From Desulfobacterales bacterium (GTDB lineage: Bacteria; Desulfobacterota; Desulfobacteria; Desulfobacterales; Desulfobacteraceae): a stretch of 9,935 nucleotides of DNA. Positions 1-7,438 of this stretch are shown here, in pieces. A program made the position numbers and the translations under genes. The notes beneath the pieces were generated by a model. That model saw only the letters and a program-made list of their open reading frames with translations, made no database searches and was not told the DNA's origin. Within the stretch, counting starts at the first letter, position 1, and each line of letters starts with the position of its first letter. The stretch spans positions 1-9,935 of the forward strand of contig JAKSBM010000439.1 of assembly GCA_022361135.1 (NCBI GenBank), written 5' to 3'.

Positions 1-512
1 CCGATGTGGTCCACCGTGGGCATGAGGACCATGTAGCGTCCGGCCAGGGAAATGTGGGTGGTCACCCGGGGACCCTTGGAACCGATGGAGGATTTGGCCG
101 CCTGGACCAGGATTTCCTGGCCCTCGGTGAGGAGTTCCTCGATGCTGCAATTGTTGTCCTGGCAGGTACGCCAGGATCCCCGGGACTTTTCAATCTCGTC
201 CTCTTCCGGGGCTTCATTGGAATCCTCATCGTCGGATTCCACGTCCTGGTCCTGCTCAAATTTCTGGTACATCTTGTGGCTGGCCGCGTCCAGGACATCG
301 TCCACATAGATGAATGCGGCCTGGTCAAATCCAATGTCCACAAAGGCGGCCTGCATTCCGGGCAGAACCCGTTGGACCTTTCCCTTATAAATGTTCCCGG
401 CGATACTGGTCTCATCTCCCCGCTCAATAAAGACCTCGACAATGGTTCCATTTTCCAATAGAGCAACGCGGGTCTCGTGGGGGGCCGAGTTTACAACAAG
501 CTCCTTCAGCAT
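1..512 (-). CDS. Ribonuclease E/G family protein, N-terminal part (cut by window edge)
   Basis: This is the first 171 residues of an RNase E/G-type endoribonuclease, which cuts single-stranded RNA in mRNA decay and rRNA/tRNA maturation. The start MLKELVVNSAPHETRVALLE matches the family opening, followed by the S1 RNA-binding fold (NIYKGKVQRVLPGMQAAFVDIG, split here: NIYKGKVQRVLPG then MQAAFVDIG, about residues 40-61). The S1 domain is interrupted at about residues 75-125 by an acidic, low-complexity insert (QDVESDDEDSNEAPEEDE); it resumes with EGQEILVQ and GSKGPRVTTHISLAGRYMVL. The catalytic DNase I-like domain and zinc-link cysteines lie outside the window, so RNase E and RNase G cannot be told apart. 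Two in-frame ATGs exist (518 and 512). An AAGG sits about 8 nt before the one at 512 and only 2 nt before the one at 518, so 512 is preferred. The gene starts about 10 nt after the stop of the radical SAM gene, implying co-transcription. Confidence 0.9.
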   Translation of the reverse strand, partial: MLKELVVNSAPHETRVALLENGTIVEVFIERGDETSIAGNIYKGKVQRVLPGMQAAFVDIGFDQAAFIYVDDVLDAASHKMYQKFEQDQDVESDDEDSNEAPEEDEIEKSRGSWRTCQDNNCSIEELLTEGQEILVQAAKSSIGSKGPRVTTHISLAGRYMVLMPTVDHI

Positions 513-522
513 GGTCATATCC

Positions 523-3015
523 TTATTTGAGTTTGATGATCCGCGCCCGGTTGAGATCCGATTCGGACAGACCGAAACAGGTGGTCAGCACCGTGGTGGG
601 CCGGATGGTCCGTTCATTGTACCGCTGCATTCCAATGTCCCAGGTGGTGTCGTCCTCCCACCGGATGTATTCCACCGCCTTTCTCAGGTCGGTCTTTCTC
701 ACCTTGCCCCGCTTGTTCAGGTCCTCTTTGATGAATTCCTCCTGTTCCAGGAAGTCTTCCACGGCCTGGGCCGTTGGGGCCTGGTCCGTGAAGCGGATGC
801 GATACCGGTCCTTGCCGTCGGTTTTTTGGGCATTCTTGGAAAAGAAGCGACAATCGGTGATGAAAACCCCCTCGGGCAGGGTTTTGTTCAGGGCCTCGGC
901 AATGGCCTTGGGCCGCAGTCCCTTTTCCAGGTAGATGAACATCTTTTCCGCTTCGCTTTCCATGCCCACGGGCAGGGCGGTCTCAAAGGAAAGGCGCATG
1001 GAGGGGTTGAATCCCTGGGAGTATTTTACATTGAGTCCGGCACGGATCACGGCCCGCTGGACCACGGTGGCCAGTTCCAGGTGGCCGAAGAACCGGGCCG
1101 AATCCAGCTTGGTAAAGGTGAGCTGGAATTTGGCAAAGGCCTCGTCGGGCAGCCGGGGTGTCCGGGCAATGGCCGGGGGCAATTCTCCATCCCCGTGGAG
1201 GACGGGCTTGATGGTTTTGAAGTCGCATACCCCGCAGCCGGTGCAATCGTTTTCCCGGCAGTCCGGGGTAATGGCCCGCTTTGCCGCCCGTTCAAATTCT
1301 TTTTTCAGGAACCGGGCCGATACGCCGGAATCAATGTGATCCCAGGGCAGGGGCTCGTCTTCACTGCGCACCCGGGAGGTGTAAAATTCCGGGTCAATGC
1401 CCGTGGCCTCAAAGGCGGCCTGCCAGGTGTCAAAATCAAAGCGGTCGCTCCAGCCGTCCAGGCGGCAGCCCCGGTTGAATGCCTCCACCAGCACGGCAGA
1501 CAATCTTCTGTCCCCCCGGGCAAAGGCACCTTCCAACAGGCTCATTTTGGGATCCTGCCATTTCAGGTTCACCTTGGGGTGTCTCAGGTTTTCCTTGAGA
1601 AATTGGAGCTTGTCCTGTGTTTCCGCCATGGTCATTTGGGCATGGCGCTGGAAGGGGGTGTGGGCCTTGGGGATGAAACAGGTGGTGCTCACATTGATGT
1701 TCTTTTTGCCCTTGCAATAGGTGGATGCCAGTCGCTTGGACAGGGAACACAGCCCCTCCAGGTCTTCCATCTCTTCAAAGGGAAGGCCGTTCATGAAATA
1801 GAGCTTGATGTTTTTCCAGCCCAGGTCCATGGCGTTCTTCACCGTGTTCTCAATGCTTTCCTCGGAGAGATTTTTATTGATGATGTCCCTCAGCCGTTGG
1901 GTGCCGGCCTCCGGGGCAATGGTGAATCCGGTCTTGCGCACGGTCTTGATGATGTCCATGAGCTCCGGGGTCAGCCGTTCCGCCCGGATGGAGGGCAGGG
2001 AGATGGCATTGCAATGGCCCTGGTTCAGGTCCAAAAGCTGCTGCATGAGTTCCGTGAGCCGGGAATAGTCCCCGGTACTCAGGGAAAGCAGGGAGGTGTC
2101 GGTGTATCCCGTTGCCTTGAGGCTTTCCTTGGTGATGTCCACCAGGTCGGCCACGGAACGTTCCCGCACGGGGCGGTAGATCATACCGGCCTGGCAGAAA
2201 CGGCAGCCCCGGGTACATCCCCGGGCGATTTCCAGGCGCAGCCGGTCGTGGACGGGCTTGGCATAGGGCACAATGGGGGTGGTGGGGCAGTTCTCCTTGG
2301 TCAGCTCCGACAAAAAGGCGCGCTTCACCCGTGTGTAATCCTCGAATTTCGGGGTCAGGGTCTGGAGTCCCTGGTCGTCGTATTCCGCTTCAAAGAAGGC
2401 CGGAACATAGACCCCCTGGATTTTGGAGAGGATGCGCAGCAGGCTTTCCTTTTTGCCGTCCCCTTCTTTTTTGAAGGCCATGACCGCATCGGCAACCTCC
2501 AGGACCGTTTCTTCCCCGTCACCGATGACAAAGGCGTCGAAGAAATCGGCCAGGGGCTCGGGGTTGAAGGCACAGGGACCGCCGGCAATGATCAGGGGAA
2601 AGGTATCGTCCCGATCCGTGGCGTAAAAGGGAATGCCCGAGAGGTCAAAGAGGGTGAGAATATTGGTGAAATTCAGCTCGTAGAGCAGGCTGACGCCAAT
2701 GACGTCAAATGTTTTAAGGTCTCTTTTGGACTCCATGGACAGGCTGGGAATACCCCGTTCCCGCATGAGGGCTTCCAGGTCCTCGGCCGGGGTGAAAAAG
2801 CGTTCCGCTGCAATGTTTTCCCGGTTGTTGAGAATGGAATAAAGGATCTGGAGGCCAAAGTGGGAAGTCCCGATTTCATAGAGATCGGGAAAGGCCAGGG
2901 CAAAGGTCAAATCCACAGCATCCAGGTCTTTTTTTACGGCGTTGATCTCGGTGCCAGCGTAACGTGTGGGGGTCTGGACCTGGGCAAGGATTTCTTGAAA
3001 ACTTTCTTTATACAT
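523..3015 (-). CDS. Radical SAM protein, TIGR03960-type core fused to DUF2344/TIGR03936 domain
   Basis: An 830-residue cytosolic iron-sulfur protein of unassigned reaction. Residues 1-200 resemble the B12-binding-like Rossmann region of this family (FPDLYEIGTSHFGLQILYS at 42-60; IIAGGPCAFNPEP at 142-154; VIGDGEE at 163-169), but I see no DxHxxG cobalamin-ligand motif. The radical SAM barrel follows, with ARGCTRGCRFCQAG giving the CX3CX2C ligands C267, C271 and C274. At 586-597 there is a second cysteine group, CX4CX2CX2C (C586, C591, C594, C597), which could hold an auxiliary cluster or zinc. Residues about 630-830 are the DUF2344 domain (KLDSARFFGHLELATVVQRA, YSQGFNPSMRLSFETALPVG). In many bacteria the two halves are separate neighbouring genes; here they are one chain. 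It lies immediately upstream of the RNase E/G gene, a linkage common for this family, which suggests an RNA-related role (inference). Only a weak Shine-Dalgarno is visible before the ATG. Family assignment is firm; function is unknown. Confidence 0.9.
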   Translation of the reverse strand: MYKESFQEILAQVQTPTRYAGTEINAVKKDLDAVDLTFALAFPDLYEIGTSHFGLQILYSILNNRENIAAERFFTPAEDLEALMRERGIPSLSMESKRDLKTFDVIGVSLLYELNFTNILTLFDLSGIPFYATDRDDTFPLIIAGGPCAFNPEPLADFFDAFVIGDGEETVLEVADAVMAFKKEGDGKKESLLRILSKIQGVYVPAFFEAEYDDQGLQTLTPKFEDYTRVKRAFLSELTKENCPTTPIVPYAKPVHDRLRLEIARGCTRGCRFCQAGMIYRPVRERSVADLVDITKESLKATGYTDTSLLSLSTGDYSRLTELMQQLLDLNQGHCNAISLPSIRAERLTPELMDIIKTVRKTGFTIAPEAGTQRLRDIINKNLSEESIENTVKNAMDLGWKNIKLYFMNGLPFEEMEDLEGLCSLSKRLASTYCKGKKNINVSTTCFIPKAHTPFQRHAQMTMAETQDKLQFLKENLRHPKVNLKWQDPKMSLLEGAFARGDRRLSAVLVEAFNRGCRLDGWSDRFDFDTWQAAFEATGIDPEFYTSRVRSEDEPLPWDHIDSGVSARFLKKEFERAAKRAITPDCRENDCTGCGVCDFKTIKPVLHGDGELPPAIARTPRLPDEAFAKFQLTFTKLDSARFFGHLELATVVQRAVIRAGLNVKYSQGFNPSMRLSFETALPVGMESEAEKMFIYLEKGLRPKAIAEALNKTLPEGVFITDCRFFSKNAQKTDGKDRYRIRFTDQAPTAQAVEDFLEQEEFIKEDLNKRGKVRKTDLRKAVEYIRWEDDTTWDIGMQRYNERTIRPTTVLTTCFGLSESDLNRARIIKLK

Positions 3016-3101
3016 GATACTGAAATTTATTAATAAAAATTATTATTCAATAGTTTTTGTAACCAAATTTTTCACTATATTATTATTTACAGGATAAGGC
3101 A
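3016..3101. promoter_or_regulatory. AT-rich divergent intergenic region, probable bidirectional promoter
   Basis: These 86 bp separate the divergent radical SAM and asnS start codons and are strikingly AT-rich compared with the GC-rich genes on either side, so both promoters are likely here. On the plus strand a TTGTAA (3057-3062) is followed by TATATT (3076-3081) and overlapping TATTAT boxes. None gives an ideal 17-nt spacing, so no exact promoter is claimed. AGGA at 3091-3094, 7 nt before the ATG, is a good ribosome binding site for asnS. The minus-strand gene has no clear Shine-Dalgarno. Confidence 0.4.
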
Positions 3102-4481
3102 ATGAAAAGAACAAAAATCAATGTTCTCACCGGGATGGATTCATCCCCGGGGAAAGTGCTGATCAAGGGCTGGGTGAGAACAAAACGGGACTCTAAAACC
3201 TTTTCTTTCATGGAAGTGAATGACGGGTCCTGTCTGAAGAATATCCAGGTCATTGTGTCCGATGATTTGGATAACTATGCCGACATGGCACAGATTTCCA
3301 CCGGGGCCGCCGTGGCCGTGGAAGGGGATCTGGTGGAATCTCCGGGCAAGGGACAGAAATGGGAAATCCAGGCCACGGCCCTGGAAGTCCTGGGTCTTTC
3401 CCCCGAGGATTACCCCCTGCAGAAGAAGCGGCACAGTGATGAATTTCTTCGGACCATTGCCCACCTGAGACCCCGGACCAACAAGTTTGGTGCCATTTTC
3501 AGAATTCGGTCGGAGATGGCCTATGCCATCCATAAATTCTACGCCGAAAAGGGCTTCCGCTACCTCACCGCACCGGTGATCACCGGTTCGGACTGCGAAG
3601 GGGCCGGGGAAATGTTCCGGGTCACCAGCCTGGAGCCCGATGCCGTTAAAAAGGCCGGTAAGATGGATTTTTCCAAGGATTTCTTCGGCCAGGAATCCAA
3701 CCTCACCGTATCGGGCCAGCTCTCCGCTGAAATGTTCGCCCTTTCCCTGGGGGATGTCTATTCCTTCGGTCCCACCTTCCGGGCGGAGAATTCCAACACC
3801 TCCCGCCACGTGGCCGAATTCTGGATGCTGGAACCGGAGATGGCCTTCTGCGACCTGGAGGGCAACATGGACCATGGGGAAGAGCTGGTGAAATATCTGA
3901 CCCGCCATGCCATGGACCATTGCGCCGAGGATCTGGAATTGTTCATGAAGTTTGTGGACAAGAGCCTGCCCGCTCGACTGGATAGCCTGGTCAACGATAC
4001 CTTTGTTCGCCTGCCCTATGCCGACGCCATTGAGATTCTCCAGAAGTCGGGCCAGAAGTTTGAATATCCCGTTGAATTCGGCACCGACCTCCAGAGCGAA
4101 CACGAACGTTTCCTGGCCGAGACCCATTTTAAAAAGCCGGTCTTTCTGACCAACTATCCCAAGACCATCAAACCCTTTTACATGCGCCAGAACGACGACG
4201 GCAAAACCGTGGCCGCCGTGGATCTGCTGGTTCCGGGCATTGGGGAACTCATCGGCGGCAGCCAGCGTGAAGAACGGCTGGATGTCCTGGAAGCCCGGAT
4301 GAAGGAAATGGACCTGCCCATGGAAGCCTATTGGTGGTATGTGGATTCCAGACGATTCGGAACCGCGCCCCACGCCGGCTTTGGTCTGGGCTTTGAACGC
4401 TTTTTGATGATGATTACCGGGGTGTCCAATATCCGGGACGTCATTCCCTTCCCCAGAACGCCGGGGAGCATCGATTTTTAA
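3102..4481 (+). CDS. asnS: Asparagine--tRNA ligase (class II)
   Basis: Cytosolic enzyme that charges tRNA-Asn with asparagine using ATP. The 459 residues are a normal bacterial AsnRS length. Residues about 18-100 form the OB-fold anticodon-binding domain ([21 protein letters not shown]). The class IIb catalytic core begins with [17 protein letters not shown] (121-137). [17 protein letters not shown] (156-172) is characteristic of AsnRS, since AspRS lacks this form. Motif 2 is [21 protein letters not shown] (226-246, with R227; split as [11 protein letters not shown] and [10 protein letters not shown]). Motif 3 is [10 protein letters not shown] (426-435, with R433), and the C-terminus [13 protein letters not shown] is the usual family ending. 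The start is supported by AGGA at 7 nt spacing and by the intact N-terminus. It is the first gene of the plus-strand block; the next gene begins 21 nt after its stop. Its presence implies direct Asn-tRNA formation, though an additional amidotransferase route cannot be excluded from this window. Confidence 0.97.
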   Translation: MKRTKINVLTGMDSSPGKVLIKGWVRTKRDSKTFSFMEVNDGSCLKNIQVIVSDDLDNYADMAQISTGAAVAVEGDLVESPGKGQKWEIQATALEVLGLSPEDYPLQKKRHSDEFLRTIAHLRPRTNKFGAIFRIRSEMAYAIHKFYAEKGFRYLTAPVITGSDCEGAGEMFRVTSLEPDAVKKAGKMDFSKDFFGQESNLTVSGQLSAEMFALSLGDVYSFGPTFRAENSNTSRHVAEFWMLEPEMAFCDLEGNMDHGEELVKYLTRHAMDHCAEDLELFMKFVDKSLPARLDSLVNDTFVRLPYADAIEILQKSGQKFEYPVEFGTDLQSEHERFLAETHFKKPVFLTNYPKTIKPFYMRQNDDGKTVAAVDLLVPGIGELIGGSQREERLDVLEARMKEMDLPMEAYWWYVDSRRFGTAPHAGFGLGFERFLMMITGVSNIRDVIPFPRTPGSIDF

Positions 4482-4502
4482 AAACCGACACAGGAGGTGA
4501 GG

Positions 4503-4718
4503 ATGCCGACACTTGAGGAACGAGGAACCGAAACCCAGGAAGAATTAAACCTTAGGCTAGAGAATCGGACCATCGAGATGGGAATCACCTTCACCTTTGC
4601 CCGCTATCTGGAGCAGATGGAAACCTATCTGCTCCAGCTGGAGCAGCGGGTCAAGGAATTGGAAGCCCGCCATGAAATCCACGTGGAAAGCGAGGATGAC
4701 GAGGCGGCTTCCCCATAG
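4503..4718 (+). CDS. Small coiled-coil protein of unknown function
   Basis: A 71-residue acidic, soluble protein that I do not recognise. The N-terminal part is polar (MPTLEERGTETQEELNLRLE). The middle, ENRTIEMGITFTFARYLEQ, contains a short hydrophobic stretch. From about residue 36, ARYLEQMETYLLQLEQRVKE has a heptad-like pattern predicting a short coiled coil, and the tail is acidic (ESEDDEAASP). There is no signal peptide or cysteine. The start is the ATG at 4503: the strong Shine-Dalgarno AGGAGGTGA (4492-4500) lies just before it, and the in-frame GTG at 4497 falls inside that site, so it cannot be the start. It lies 21 nt after asnS and 12 nt before the methyltransferase, so it is very probably co-transcribed and translated. 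Length and helix content recall SlyX-like proteins, but the sequence does not match SlyX and I assign no function. Confidence 0.75.
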   Translation: MPTLEERGTETQEELNLRLENRTIEMGITFTFARYLEQMETYLLQLEQRVKELEARHEIHVESEDDEAASP

Positions 4719-4730
4719 AAATGAGTTAAG

Positions 4731-5582
4731 ATGACATATTATTTCCACGCGGCCCAGATCCGTTCCCTGGCCGCAGCCCAGGCCGTCGGCAAACCCGTTG
4801 ACATCTCCCTGGATCTGAATTTGACCACCACCTCCGTGGTCGTTGAAAACAATGAGCTGATTTTAGACACCGGAGAGCGCATCCCCATGGATGCGCTTTT
4901 GGACGTTTTACGGGCCGAGAACAAGGTTTTCATTTGGCAGAACGGGGCCCTTTCTCCGGTGGAGGTCCGGGCCAATGGATATTACAAACTGGTGCCCACG
5001 GACTCCGCCCCCACCCTGGAAATCGACGGGGTGAAAATGCACCGGTCCAAGGACATTGATCCCCTGGACGATGCCCGGATCAAGACCGCCCGGGTGGTCA
5101 CCCCCGGGGGACGGATTCTGGATACCTGCGGGGGGCTGGGCTATTCCGCCATCCATTGCATCAAGGCCGGTGCCGGGACCGTGGTCTCCGTGGAAAAAAA
5201 TCCATCGGTTCTGGAAATCCGGAGCCGGAATCCCTGGTCCCACACCCCGGAAAGCCGGAAGGTCCAATGGGTCCACGATGATTCCACCCAGTATATCCAT
5301 ACCCTGGATGACGGGGCCTTCAACGGTGTTATCCACGATCCCCCACGGATCACCTCGGCCACCGGAGACCTCTATGGCCAGGCCTTTTACAATGAATTGT
5401 TCCGGGTGATGAAAACCGGGGGAAAGCTCTTCCATTACACCGGCACTCCCCAGCGCATCAAACATGGGGATCGCTTTGTGACCAATGCCATGAAACGGTT
5501 GGAAAAATCCGGATTTAATTCCGTGACCTTCAATGATTATCTCCAGGGCATCGAGGCGGTGAAAGCCCCCTTTCCCTGGTAA
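4731..5582 (+). CDS. SAM-dependent methyltransferase-fold protein, COG2521-like (archaeal-type)
   Basis: A 283-residue protein with a class I Rossmann methyltransferase fold in its C-terminal two thirds. Motif I is GGRILDTCGGLGYSAI (126-141), which should bind S-adenosylmethionine. VVSVEKNP (151-158) carries the acidic residue E155 expected to hold the ribose. HDPPRITSATGDLYGQAFY (202-220) has the DPPR signature in the motif IV position. VMKTGGKLFHYTGTP (226-240) closes the core. Residues 1-115 form a separate N-terminal part (DISLDLNLTTTSVVVENNEL) that probably helps bind the substrate. From memory, DPPR followed by LYG..FY.EL.RV...G.LFHYTG resembles COG2521, described mainly from archaea; that similarity needs a search. 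The substrate is unknown. A spermidine-synthase-like aminopropyl transfer is a less likely alternative because the fold is shared. It starts 12 nt after the coiled-coil gene, with only a weak Shine-Dalgarno, which suggests translational coupling within the asnS block. Confidence 0.75.
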   Translation: MTYYFHAAQIRSLAAAQAVGKPVDISLDLNLTTTSVVVENNELILDTGERIPMDALLDVLRAENKVFIWQNGALSPVEVRANGYYKLVPTDSAPTLEIDGVKMHRSKDIDPLDDARIKTARVVTPGGRILDTCGGLGYSAIHCIKAGAGTVVSVEKNPSVLEIRSRNPWSHTPESRKVQWVHDDSTQYIHTLDDGAFNGVIHDPPRITSATGDLYGQAFYNELFRVMKTGGKLFHYTGTPQRIKHGDRFVTNAMKRLEKSGFNSVTFNDYLQGIEAVKAPFPW

Positions 5583-5675
5583 GGATTCCAGGTGAGGCCC
5601 ATGGGAAAAGCGCTTCGGCGCCTAATCCCGGGGCTTTCCTCGGTGAGTCCATAACCCATACCCCAGGATGAAAAC
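5583..5675 (+). other. Short intergenic gap with possible hairpin, and hisHF ribosome binding site
   Basis: This 93-bp gap between the methyltransferase and hisHF contains GCGC-TTCG-GCGC (5610-5621), a small hairpin. Nearby GGGAAAAGC (5603-5611) and GCTTTCC (5633-5639) could pair as a competing outer stem with one bulged A. No T-run follows, so it is not a standard terminator and read-through into hisHF is plausible. AGGA at 5665-5668 lies 7 nt before the hisHF ATG. No histidine-rich leader peptide is visible. Confidence 0.3.
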
Positions 5676-7268
5676 ATGAAAATTACCCTGTTGGATTACG
5701 GTGTCGGCAATGTCCGGTCCGTGGTCAATGCTGTCGAAAAGTTGGGTGCCCAACTGGAGCGGGTCAACGCCCCCGAGGACATCCTTTCTGCTGAAAAACT
5801 CCTTTTTCCGGGTGTGGGCAACTACCATACCATGATCCGAATTCTCAACGAAAAGCATTACATCGAACCCCTGCGGGAATACCTGGCCGCCGACCGCCCC
5901 TTCTTCGGCATCTGCCTGGGCATGCAGGCCCTGTTCGACGGCAGCGAGGAGGATACCTCCGGCTATGAAAGCGTGGGGTTTTTCAAGGGACGGGTGAAAC
6001 GGTTCAATACCGACCTGGCCGTCCCCCACATGGGCTGGAACGGGGTAAACATGAAGCAGGATTCCCCCCTGCTGGACGGCATTGATCCCCAGTCCAAATT
6101 CTATTTTGTCCACTCCTACCACCTGGACCCCGAGGATCCCTCGGTGGCCCTGCTCACCACCACCTATGACTATGAATTTGTCTCCGCCGTTCAGCGGGGC
6201 AATGTCATGGGCACCCAATTCCATCCGGAGAAAAGCGGGGCCGCCGGCATCCGCCTGTTGGAAAATTTCATCAAGACCGACGACCTCAGGGCCCGTGGCC
6301 CCGTCCAGAGGCAGGGTGGCGAGCTGTCCAAGCGGGTCATTGCCTGCCTGGATGTCCGGTCCAACGACCAGGGCGACCTGGTGGTGACCAAGGGGGATCA
6401 ATACGATGTCCGGGAGGATGAAGGGGCCGTGCGCAATCTGGGCAAGCCCGTGGAATTGGCCAAACGGTATTACGAAGAGGGGGCCGACGAGGTGACCTTC
6501 CTCAATATCACGGGATTCCGGGATTTCCCCCTGGAGGACATGCCCATGCTCCAGGTCCTGGAGGAAACCTCCAAAAATGTCTTTGTTCCCCTGACCATTG
6601 GCGGGGGCATCCGGGACTTCACCGATGCCAACGGCCGCCATTACACGGCCCTGGAAGTGGCCTCCCGGTATTTCCGCTCCGGTGCGGATAAGATTTCCAT
6701 TGGCTCCGATGCCGTGGCCGTTGCCATGGCCTATCTGGAATCCGGGGAAAAGACCGGGAACAGTGCCATTGAGGAAATTTCCCGGGTTTACGGGGCCCAG
6801 GCCGTGGTGATTTCCGTGGATCCCCAGCGGGTCTACGTCAACGATCCGGCCGATGCCCCCAAGCACACCGTGATTCCGGCCGATGAACCCGGTCCCAACG
6901 GGGAAAAATATTGTTGGTACCAATGCACCATCCAGGGGGGGCGCAAGGCCGTGGATCTGGATGCCGTGGCCCTGGCCCGGAGCTGTGAAGAGCTGGGGGC
7001 CGGTGAAATTCTTTTGAACTGCATCGATAAGGACGGCACCAATTCCGGCTTTGACCATGCCCTGGTTTCTGCCGTGAAACAGGCCGTGACCATTCCGGTC
7101 ATTGCCAGTTCCGGTGCCGGATGCGAAGACCATTTTTCCGCGGTTTTCAATGAAACCCAGGCCGATGCCGCCCTGGCCGCCGGGATTTTCCACCGCCGGG
7201 AGGTGCCCATCCAGGCGGTGACGGACCATTTGAAAACACAGGGAATCCCCGTGCGCATTACCGCCTAA
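5676..7268 (+). CDS. hisHF: Bifunctional imidazole glycerol phosphate synthase, HisH-HisF fusion (yeast HIS7-like)
   Basis: This enzyme makes imidazole glycerol phosphate and AICAR from PRFAR and glutamine, linking histidine and purine synthesis. Residues 1-200 are the HisH glutaminase: DYGVGNVRSV (7-16), the nucleophile C80 in FFGICLGMQ, and the H183/E185 pair in GTQFHPEKSG. Residues about 219-530 are the HisF (beta/alpha)8 cyclase. It begins at KRVIACLDVR with the catalytic D226 and carries a second catalytic D382 in VVISVDPQRVYVN. TIGGGIRDF (307-315) and VIASSGAG (475-482) are the phosphate-binding loops. The two domains form one open frame with a linker of only about 20 residues (201-218). 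The cyclase has the insertions of the fungal/plant enzyme (ALEVASRYFRSGADK, 325-339; PGPNGEKYCWYQCTI, 405-419), not the short bacterial HisF form. Length 530 is close to yeast HIS7 (about 550). The ATG has AGGA 7 nt upstream, and a terminator follows the stop. Confidence 0.96.
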   Translation: MKITLLDYGVGNVRSVVNAVEKLGAQLERVNAPEDILSAEKLLFPGVGNYHTMIRILNEKHYIEPLREYLAADRPFFGICLGMQALFDGSEEDTSGYESVGFFKGRVKRFNTDLAVPHMGWNGVNMKQDSPLLDGIDPQSKFYFVHSYHLDPEDPSVALLTTTYDYEFVSAVQRGNVMGTQFHPEKSGAAGIRLLENFIKTDDLRARGPVQRQGGELSKRVIACLDVRSNDQGDLVVTKGDQYDVREDEGAVRNLGKPVELAKRYYEEGADEVTFLNITGFRDFPLEDMPMLQVLEETSKNVFVPLTIGGGIRDFTDANGRHYTALEVASRYFRSGADKISIGSDAVAVAMAYLESGEKTGNSAIEEISRVYGAQAVVISVDPQRVYVNDPADAPKHTVIPADEPGPNGEKYCWYQCTIQGGRKAVDLDAVALARSCEELGAGEILLNCIDKDGTNSGFDHALVSAVKQAVTIPVIASSGAGCEDHFSAVFNETQADAALAAGIFHRREVPIQAVTDHLKTQGIPVRITA

Positions 7269-7289
7269 CCGCTGGGATTTTTCATCCAG

Positions 7290-7325
7290 AGGCCCCTGTC
7301 CCCTTGCGGACCGGGGCCTTTTTTT
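7290..7325 (+). terminator. Rho-independent terminator after hisHF
   Basis: AGGCCCC (7290-7296) pairs with GGGGCCT (7313-7319). Inside it GTCC (7298-7301) pairs with GGAC (7308-7311) after a single T/C mismatch, leaving a 6-nt loop. A run of seven T ends at 7325. It lies about 20 nt after the hisHF stop and should end the asnS-to-hisHF transcription block. Confidence 0.93.
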
Positions 7326-7438
7326 ATGGAAATTCAACCCTTGAATCCTGTTCAGGATACGTATAGGGTGGGTAACCGGATATGTTGCCCATGAACCCCT
7401 TGGTTTAACATGGAATTCCAGCAGAGGAGGAAATGGAG
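7326..7438 (+). promoter_or_regulatory. Probable promoter region of the alpha/beta hydrolase, with inverted repeat ATCCTG-TT-CAGGAT
   Basis: This stretch follows a strong terminator, so the next gene needs its own promoter. TTGAAT (7341-7346) could be a -35 box with TATAGG (7362-7367) as -10, though the 15-nt spacing is short. Between and overlapping them is a perfect 6-2-6 inverted repeat, ATCCTG-TT-CAGGAT (7345-7358), a possible operator. A strong Shine-Dalgarno, AGGAGG at 7425-7430, is 8 nt before the ATG at 7439. Promoter and operator assignments are inference. Confidence 0.35.

Noticed and set aside
6..461. A 151-codon plus-strand open frame
   Set aside because: It lies opposite the RNase E/G N-terminus, whose protein matches its family residue by residue; the plus-strand frame matches nothing.
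391..3033. An 880-codon plus-strand open frame
   Set aside because: It is in codon register opposite the well-supported radical SAM gene; its translation is glycine-, phenylalanine- and histidine-rich without a recognisable domain, as expected of a shadow frame.
3141..4373. A 410-codon minus-strand open frame
   Set aside because: Codon-register shadow of asnS with no domain and a low-complexity composition.
5603..5639. Hairpins between the methyltransferase and hisHF as a terminator or riboswitch
   Set aside because: The stem is short or bulged, no T-run follows, and no known riboswitch core is recognisable in 93 bp.
7382..7408. Possible eight-residue leader peptide (ATG...TAA) before the hydrolase gene
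   Set aside because: It has no Shine-Dalgarno, no run of one amino acid, and no attenuator hairpin, so it is probably chance.
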